A DNA stretch of 35,692 nucleotides from Elysia marginata. Taxonomy: Eukaryota > Mollusca > Gastropoda > Plakobranchidae. Of the stretch, positions 12,501-21,500 are shown piece after piece (within the stretch, counting starts at the first letter, position 1; each line of letters begins with the position of its first letter). The notes under the pieces are model-generated. The model was not told the DNA's origin and searched no databases. It saw only the letters and a program-made list of their open reading frames with translations. The stretch spans positions 536,497-572,188 of the forward strand of contig BMAT01002452.1 of assembly GCA_019649035.1 (NCBI GenBank), written 5' to 3'. Position numbers and translations under genes: made by a program.

Positions 12501-15500
12501 ACCCAGGACAAGACGGACAAAACAGGCGAGGACAAACCAGAAGACAGTCCCTCTGTGAAAACCCCAGACTCCGTGGCCACTCCTAAAGTGGATTCTGATG
12601 CTGGGGAGGATTTGGTTGTCCCCATATCGGAAGCAGAGACCACTGTTGTGACAGAAAACGGGCAGCCGGCATCCAGCGAGTCTTTGTTGACATCCGACTC
12701 CCTTGTGATCAACGAGGAGCAGACACCAGAATCCATGGATGAAGTCACAGGTGACATGACAGCCATAGGATCATCGGTGGAAATAAATGATGATGATGAC
12801 TTCCCCTCGCTGATCATTGATGAAGTATCGGAAACGGTCAGCGACGGCAAGAAAAAGGCCAAGAAAGACAAAAAGCAAGTGAAAAGTCAAAAGGATATCA
12901 ATGATCGGTTAGACGAAGTGATTGCAAGCGTAGCTATGGGGGGTTCCAGTGACGAAGACGATGCTCTCAGGCAAAGTCCAGATGTGAATCTGCAGGATGT
13001 CATTGACGAAGAATTGAAGTATGACAACAAAAGCTCAAACGAACCAGAAAGAAAATCTTTCATTGTGTCTGATTTTGTTTTCCCTGATGACAAGAGAAAG
13101 TCTGAGCTGAATTCCTCATTTTTGAGAGAGAAGGCTGAGACCACGACAGCCTCAGCAACTACCCCAAGCAAGAAAGAAGCAGAGAAGAAGGGAGTCCTCT
13201 CTGATGAAGAAACCAACAAAAAGGATGAAGACATATTCAAAAAGTTGGATGTCTTATTGGACCCAAGTGTTGACAAACCTGTGGAAAAAGAAGATCCCAA
13301 AATCAAAGAGGAGGAGAAAAGGAAGAGGGAAGAAGAAGAAAAGAAGAAAGCAGAAGAAGAGAAAATTAAGGCCGAAGAAGAGAAGAAGAAGGCTGAAGAG
13401 AAGGAGAAGGAAGAAAAGGATAGACGTGAGAGAGAAGCTTCTGATGAGGCTGCCCGCGCTGTGGAATGTTTGTTGGAGTTTCAGAGTGGATTTGATGATG
13501 ATTTGCCTCCCCTGTTTATTGAACCAGCAGAAGCAGAACCTCCTGTAGAAAGTGTGTCAATGTCTCCCTCAAAGGAAAAGTCAGACGTTTCCATTTTCCC
13601 AGGCTCCTCCATTCCAGAAAAGGTCACTGCCAACTTGGATGACAAACTTTTGGAGAGGAAACCTACAGAGAGCACGGACTCCCTGAATCTGTTTGCAGCC
13701 CCTTCGCAGAACACTCATGTTCCTGTATTTACCTCACCACGGAGAAACTCGGTCTGTGCCAACAAGGACAAGACCCCAGAGCCTGTGACTGTACCCTCAC
13801 CTCAGAGACAGATGTGGTCCCCACAGCGCCAGCCGACACCTCTTCAACAGTCGCCACAGTTAAACTCCCCTCAGCAGAGACCAATGCAGTCACCCCAACA
13901 AGGTCCAGCTGTGCATTCTTCCCCCCAGAAGATCCAGTCTCCTCAAGCAGGTTTCATGCAGTCTCCACAGCAGAAACCACTTCCTTCACCTCAGCAGCAC
14001 CACCCTCAGAGCCCTTCTCCTCAAAGGCCGAACCAGAGTCCTCACCGTGTCGGTTTGCAGTCACCACTCCTGTCCCCTCAGCGTTCGCCTTTCTTCAAGG
14101 ACCGCAGTTTCATCTCACCAGGCAGAGATGCCCTGGCAGCCTTCCCTCCACATGATACGGACAGCATGCCACTTGTACAGCAGCCCCAGAGGCGAGTGTC
14201 ATCTGGCGTGCCTATCCCACCAACACCAGAACATGCTTTGGATCCTCAGGTGGCACGCAGGAAATCACAGGAATATCCTGTGGAGCAAGCCCTCCATTCT
14301 CCCAGACGTAACACCATCTCTGTGCCAGAGGAAGCAGCTACTTCGGTGGCTCACTTAGACAGGAGATTCTCCCATGGTCATCAAGGCTCTACTGGGACAA
14401 CTGGGGTTTTCTTCTCCAAGGAAAGGTCACACTCTTCTCTTCCTCAGCCAGTGTCTATCTCATTGGACAATGCCCCACATGATAAGAGCTATCAATCCCC
14501 AGTGCGTAGTCTGACCAATCTTCCCCACCAAGAGAATGTCTTGCTGTCACCCAAGCGAGGCTCCCCAGGCTTTCACCAGAAAGAACAGCACTCTCTTGAC
14601 CAACCAGGACCATTTCATCTATTTCCAAATAAGACCTCAGTGCCAGAGCAAATCTTCTCAGGTGGACCTATCACATCCATGGCTAATCAGATGTTCTCAA
14701 CAAGTCAACAACCAAAGGTTCTCCCACAAACAGATCCTGTATTGCCTCCTGGAAAGGGCCTCCTCTTAGACAAGGGTGGCTTCAAACAGACAAAGGGCCC
14801 AGCAGCAGATCAGCATGTGTTCCGCGCTGGGGTCTTGGACAAGCCAGTGGGCTCAATAAGCAAGGATCCTTTGTTTCTTCATCAGAAAGGCCTGCACCAG
14901 GAGCCATTGTTCCAGCAAGGCAAAGATCTGCATCACCCAATGCCAGAGCCTTTTGGCCTTCCACACAACAAATCTCTTGCACAAACGATAACTCAACCAC
15001 TACAACAACAGCAAGAGCCCATGTTCTCACCAAAGACTCAGCCCAACAGCCCATACACTTACCCAGAGGGTTACGATTTCCTCAACTCACCACCCCCTCA
15101 AAAAATGGGTCCAAGCTTGGGAAACTATCCTTTGCCCAGCTCAGAAGCAGCCCAGCTAAATCCAATCAAGCCATCGCCTGCGTCTTTGACAAGCGATGCC
15201 TTCAGCCATGATCCCCTGTTTATTGCCATGTCAGAAGCTAGTGCCAGGCCCCCAGATCAAGCACCTGTTCCTCGCAGACAAGATGGTCTACCGGCTTCTT
15301 TCTACCAAGAACCTGTTCCTAAACCAGTATTCCCTCCAGAAATCAGCAACATACAGCCACAATTTGAAGATGATAAGAAGGGAACTGGAACTAGAAAGAG
15401 GAGGAGAAGTAACAAGAAAGTTCCTAAGGAGGGCAAAGAGGCAGCATTGGCAGAGCAAGCTATACAAGAAATTGTACATTCTAAATTGGAATCTATCCAC

Positions 15501-18500
15501 CAGGCACACCAAGCAAATCAAGCTAAAGCAGCAGCAGAGAAGGCTGGCTCTAAGAAACCGATAGATGCTTATGACTTTGAAGCCCACACTGGTCAGGAAT
15601 CTGTAGACATTCCACCGCGGCCTGCTATGTCAGACATCCACCATGTTGGACTTGCAGAGGGAGACACAACAAAGCCTTTAAGAATGAGAAATGAAGGCAG
15701 GGGCCGAGGCAGAGGAAGAGGTGCTGGAAGAGGAAGGAGAGGTCGAGGGGCAGCAGCAGCTAATGCAAACATCTCTTCAATACCTTCTTTGCAAGACAAA
15801 CCCCATGACCCGTTCCACAAGTCTTTCCATAGCGCAGACCAGTTCAACAGTCAGCGGAGGCCTGGGCCAGACTTTCCAGGGCAACAACAACAGCCGCATC
15901 CCCCTTTGCATCCTCTGGACCACCACTTACAGCCTCTGCATGAGACAGCAAGACTTGGAGGATTGTCAGCTCCATACCCCCCTCCTGTCTCTAACCATGG
16001 GACATTCCCCGTGTCTCAGCCAACTCCCTTCTCTAGACAGTTGCCTGCTCAACAGGCAGGAGGCCCACCAGGACAGCCTGGCTTCCATCAGTCCTTCTAT
16101 CAGTCACAACCATCTACTGCAGAGAGTGTTAGTGGCTCTAGTGGACTCAGCATGCAAGAAATGCATCCTAAACAACTTCACCAGCCACCGGTGTCTGGAA
16201 TTGCAACATCGTCTAACTTCCAACATCTACCACCACCTCCAGTATCTACAGCCGGGGTGGCAGCTCTACCACCAGTGTCTCAACAACCTCAACAGCAGCC
16301 TGTGCTTCAACTGCCCCAGTCTAAACCGCCACAGCAACCTCTGCAGGCACCACTCAAGACCAGTGTTGGCAGTGATGTGCTCAGCCCTGAATCCAACAAG
16401 CAGCAGCATGACTTGGATTCTTCTTATGGAGAGTCAGAGCTTGTCATTAATCTGGATGACCAACCACCAAGTATTGAGGGGAAGGAGAATCAGTACAGTC
16501 TCAGTTCAGACAGTGAGGACCGCAGCAGCAGTAGCATGGCGCCCTCACCAGCAACTCCTCGTAGCCAGCGGGCCACACGCACTCGCAAGCAACCAAACTA
16601 CAAAGCAATAGCTGCAGGAATAGCTCAGCAACCAGCCCAGGGATCAACAGTACCTCAGTCCCCTGGAGCACCAGGTCGTACATCAAGATCAGGAGGATCA
16701 CCACGAGGCTTGAGGGCAGCTGGAACTGGTTCCTCCGGTCCTCCGGCTTCACCTAAGTCGCCTCGTGCTGCATCTTCCTCACCTGTTGTGAAACTGGAGA
16801 AGATTGAAGTTGGAGGTGGACGCACTACTAGGCGTGGCAGGTCAGGAGTGGCTGGCAGTAAAGAAGATCTTGCAGCCCCAACTGATGAGGGCAGCAACAG
16901 CAATGGCATGGGCCAGCCTGGTGATGACTGGAAAACTAGATTTGGAGGAGACCAGGACTTGGACAAACCTGCGCCAGCGTCTAAAGATAGCATTTATGAT
17001 TTCGCTGACAATGAGTCTGACCAACAGAGAGACATGCCCACAAGCTTGAGGCCCAACCAGCGAAGAAACAAAAAGCGTGGCGCTGTGTCCTCTGTCCTGG
17101 AACCCCCAGATTCAGGTGTTGGGTTCATGCCTGCATCCCCTGCAAATGCACTCAATTCAGCAAACTTCCAACTAGAAACTAAGCCAGGAAGTTTTGACCA
17201 TACAGCCACCACAGGCCTGGCTTACCAACAAGATGAAGAGACCAGCAAGGCCGCATCTTTATCTCTGCTCAGCAATGTAGATGCTGTCATCGAAGCTGTT
17301 GCCAAGGGAAGGTTCGGAGATGAAGAAGAGGCAGAGGACAGTGCTTTGCCCACCACACCAGCAAGTAATGCTGATCATAGTAAGAATCTTACAATCAGTA
17401 TCTTCTTATTGTTGCCTAGTTTTTTACCTTTTGCAATCTTTACAATTAGGCTCCTTATGTGAACTTTAACTTCAAAAATACATTGTGTCTCTGCTGTAAT
17501 GAAGAAACTCCCAAACCCTTTGTTTTGTACAACAGACGTTTGAGGCAATCAGTTTTTATTATTTAAGAGGTAAAATTTCTAAATTTTTAAGATCAACATA
17601 CTCTAAAGATAAAACCTTGGAGTAAGTTGTCTGGATGGAATTCATGGGTCTAGAAAGTCTTGAGTACTGTATTGGCAAAAAAAAACCAAACAGGTACAGA
17701 AAGTAACATACAACTTTTATTGCATCATTCAATTATAAAGAGAAGTCGGTAAGAAAAATATTTCCTTATTCATTTTGTACTCTTATCTTTAAAAAAAAAC
17801 TTTGAGATCCTACAAATTGATGTAATGAATTTTTTGTTTGGTAGATTCATTAAAGCCCAAAATTGACAAACATTGCACAAACCAGTGTAGTGCATCACTT
17901 AATAGGTCAAGGTAATGATTTAGTTTAGTTTATTTTGTTTAGCCACCGTCCATAATTTAAAATTTTAAAAACATCTGACCACTGATTGTAGAGAAAGTTT
18001 TTACGTGAGTAAAGATGAAGTTTTATCTAATCCTCATGTATGAACCTGGTCTGCTATCTACAGCTTTGTCGCCGCCCCATACAAGATCTAGTCGGAGGAC
18101 TTCAGAGGCTAGAAAAGAGACTCCAGTTACTCTTCCTGGCAGTGTGGCCAATCCAGGTGACCAGAAGGCTGAAAAGACCACTTTCTCCATCGCAGAACCT
18201 CCACGTTTTGATAACCGAGAGGCAGTCAGCACTGGCCGCAAAGGACCCACTGTTCCACCTCTCCGGATCAAAGTTGCCCATGGTACGCCTAAAGTAGAGA
18301 AGGAGAAGCATTACGTCATCGCCTCAGAACACCCACAAAAGCCTCTGAGTTTGACTGTGAAAGTTGCCCACAAGCCAGTGGAAGGTGAGAATGCACGAGA
18401 CCTAGGACTCTTTTCAGGCCTGCCACAAGGAGACCAGGGAGGTATTGATCCCAAGAACATGGCATCTGTAGCTGCATCAGTGGGCTCACAAGGGCCAGCC

Positions 18501-21500
18501 AGCTGGAGGGCGGTGGATACTAAAGCAGACATGGCAGTATCTGAGGAGATCGCACCACATGTAACATCCATGGTGACAACACGGGCAGGGGGTGCTATGC
18601 ATCCCAAGGTGGCTGCCAAGGTTCAGGCCTCACAGGAAGCAGCAGCTGGAAAAGACAAGATGACCTCAATTCAGCAGACCTCTGGGGCACAGCAGGTGAT
18701 TCCAGGCCACCCTGCTCTGTTGTCATCAAAGGCCTCGCCTCTCACAAACCTCCCATCAGCCATGACGTCAGTGTCAGGTACCCCAGCCCATGGACCCAAA
18801 CACACGTGGGCAGCAGGACATCATTTAGACCAGATGCAACAAGCAGCCACGTCAGTAGCTGGTGGCCCACCAATCTCAACTTCTGGACCACTACATCTGC
18901 CCGCACATCTACTTGGTTCTGCCGCAGGACCTGGCAGCCCTATGGTGTCTGGATTGGCACGGAGTGAAGCCGGACCTCAGCGACCAGTGGCTTCCTCTCT
19001 CCAAGACAGCAGTGCTCCAAGAAATCTGGGACCTAATGCAGACTTGGCGTCAAAGATAGCAGCAGAGGCTCAAAAGCATCACCAGGTTTGTAGCATTTTA
19101 TTTTCAGCATGGACATTTAGGACATCTATGATTCTTTATTTTTTTATGTTGTACTGACCAACATTTTAATTTTCAGATGTCTTTTCAGTTACAAAGTAAA
19201 TCATATTGAATGTATCTCTAACCTTACTTCTTTCTCTTACCTGTTTTGGTCCAGCAGAACCAGTTTGGCTTCCCTGGGCACTTGCCGCCAGCCCATGGAG
19301 GTTCTCGTTCCTCCTTCCTGTTGGGCTCAGAAGGCCAAGGTGGTCACGCCATGCACTATCCTGGCAACCTCAGAGCGGGCACAGATGTCCGAAACTCCAA
19401 GTCTCCATCACTGCAACAACACAAGCTTGGCCCTCCAGGCGATGGTCAAATTCGCACCCCACCTGTCACATCTGCTGGCATGCTATACTCAGGAGTTGTG
19501 TCTGGTATTCCCAGGTCACTCTCCCCCAAATCAGCTAGTCCAGAAGGACAGGTAGGGAATGCTGTACTTTTGTCCCCCTTTTTTTGGTGCTTGGCTAAAT
19601 TCCTTGATTAATCCTGCTAAGAATTTAAAACTGTAAGAAATGTATTTGTCTGTGTGTCCCTAAAAATTGACTTCGTATAGGAGCTTAACTTGATATAATT
19701 TTTAGAGTTCTCTACATCTATTTAGTATTTACCCAGTTACAGCTTAATACTTCAATACTTCAATTTTTTATAGAGATAACTGGATCAGTGGACGTGAAAC
19801 CTTTGCAAAGGTTTCAATATTTTTGCAATCATGATAAGCATCTTAGGTTGGGTCTAAAAAATCCATTCAGGGCTTCTCCCTCCCCAACTAAATGTATTTC
19901 TGTATTGGGTGCTGCAGGTGATAGAAAGACTTCCGAACCCAATGAGACAGGGAGAACAAAGCCCTTCACCCCTAGGTCTGCGGTTGCCAGGGAGCCACCA
20001 CCAGGATCCTGGCAGGTTTATGAAAGGTGAGGCTGTAAACTTCTAAACTCAATTACGGTGTTTTCAATAGTTTATTATAAGCCTTTGTATCTGGGCAAAG
20101 CAGATAGTCAGCTCTAACAGCCTTTTTGTATTTCACCTAGTTCCTAGAAAAATTCATATTTTTCAAATAAAATTGAAGAGCATTCTGCTAGACTGGTTTA
20201 CTGGAAAAAAAAAACAATATAATGTCTTATTGTATTGGAAGAGCAAACTTACTAAGAGTTGCCAAAAATTAAAAGACTTTCCTTGTACCCGTCATTGTTA
20301 TAAACAGACAGCAAGAAAAAGAAGCTACGAAGAGGGAGTCTGGAGAAACACATAAAGTAGGACCTTCGTTAGCAGCATAGTAAAATGGAAAAGAAAAAAC
20401 TCCATACTTCTTTTGTTAAATATGTAATTAATTATATCACCACTTACCTAACCTCTAATTTTTTCGATGAAGCGCTTTTTTCTGAGCCTATTTAGTGAAC
20501 AAGCCCAGCAGCGAGAAGTAAAGAAATTTGAGTTCAAGGGCCCAACTAATCTATCTTATTTGAATTTTTGGTAAAGTTAGAACAGTCAATCTCAATGTAA
20601 TTGGGTCAGCCGTCTCAAATTACATCAAGACATATAGATTTGTGACATCTACCAACAATGGTGTGAAGGGCCTGTATTGCTGTGGCTTAGGCTTTAAACA
20701 TGTTGATTTTATCATTTAACTGTTTTGATCAAAATGTAAATTAACCTTACCATATTTTTGTGATCAGCCTCGGCACCAGATGATCACGGCAGGGAGCCTC
20801 CACCAGCCCATGGAGAGCAACGAGCCCCCTCTAGAGACATGATCTTCCAGCATATGGTGGAACAAGAGAGGCTCAAGCATCATCTCCTGCTGGCCTCTAC
20901 AGGTGGAGGGTTCCCACCCCCCAACATGCGAGCAGGCGAACAGTCGGAGGGTGCTGGCAGCAGGAAGGGTTCCATCCCAGGAAGTTCAGGCGGCAACCAG
21001 CCTCTCAACCTGGCAGAACAGGAGTCTTTGTCTCACCACGGCACACCCAAGTCGACTCCTCCAGCACCCCAAAGCCCCTTCCCACCTTCCATGCCTTTTA
21101 TGGATCAGCGAGGAGCTGCACCAGGTGCAGGAAACACGGGTGGCGCTAAACCAGATCATCTGCCGCCAACAGTGACCAGTGCTTTCATGCAGCCAAGTCC
21201 AGGTGGACACCCTCCTCATATGTACCCCTCAGAGTTCCCTCTGGCCGGCCTTGCCGCTACTAGCCACCACAGCCCCTTTGGTATAATGGGGCGGCTGCCG
21301 ATCGACCCACGTGGGATTTACTCCCCTGGCGGCAACACAGGACCTCCTGGAGGGCCACAGAGCCAGCAGCAGCAGGGCCCTCCACCGCACATGCTCAGAG
21401 AGGGACTTCCTCGTGGCCACTATCCTCCATTTGCCGCACGGTACGATAGTAAGAAAGGTGATCATGGACAAGATCTTGGCCTTGGTCCACTTGGACCTGG

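Noticed and set aside
19788-20030. 80-codon ORF over the small SPEN exon
   Set aside because: The part within 19918-20026 is in a different frame from the one set by upstream and downstream exon phases; the phase-consistent frame is also open and was chosen.
20173-20355. 60-codon ORF in intron 10 as an extra exon
   Set aside because: No splice sites that keep phase, Lys/Tyr-rich chance composition, and the flanking exons join in frame without it.
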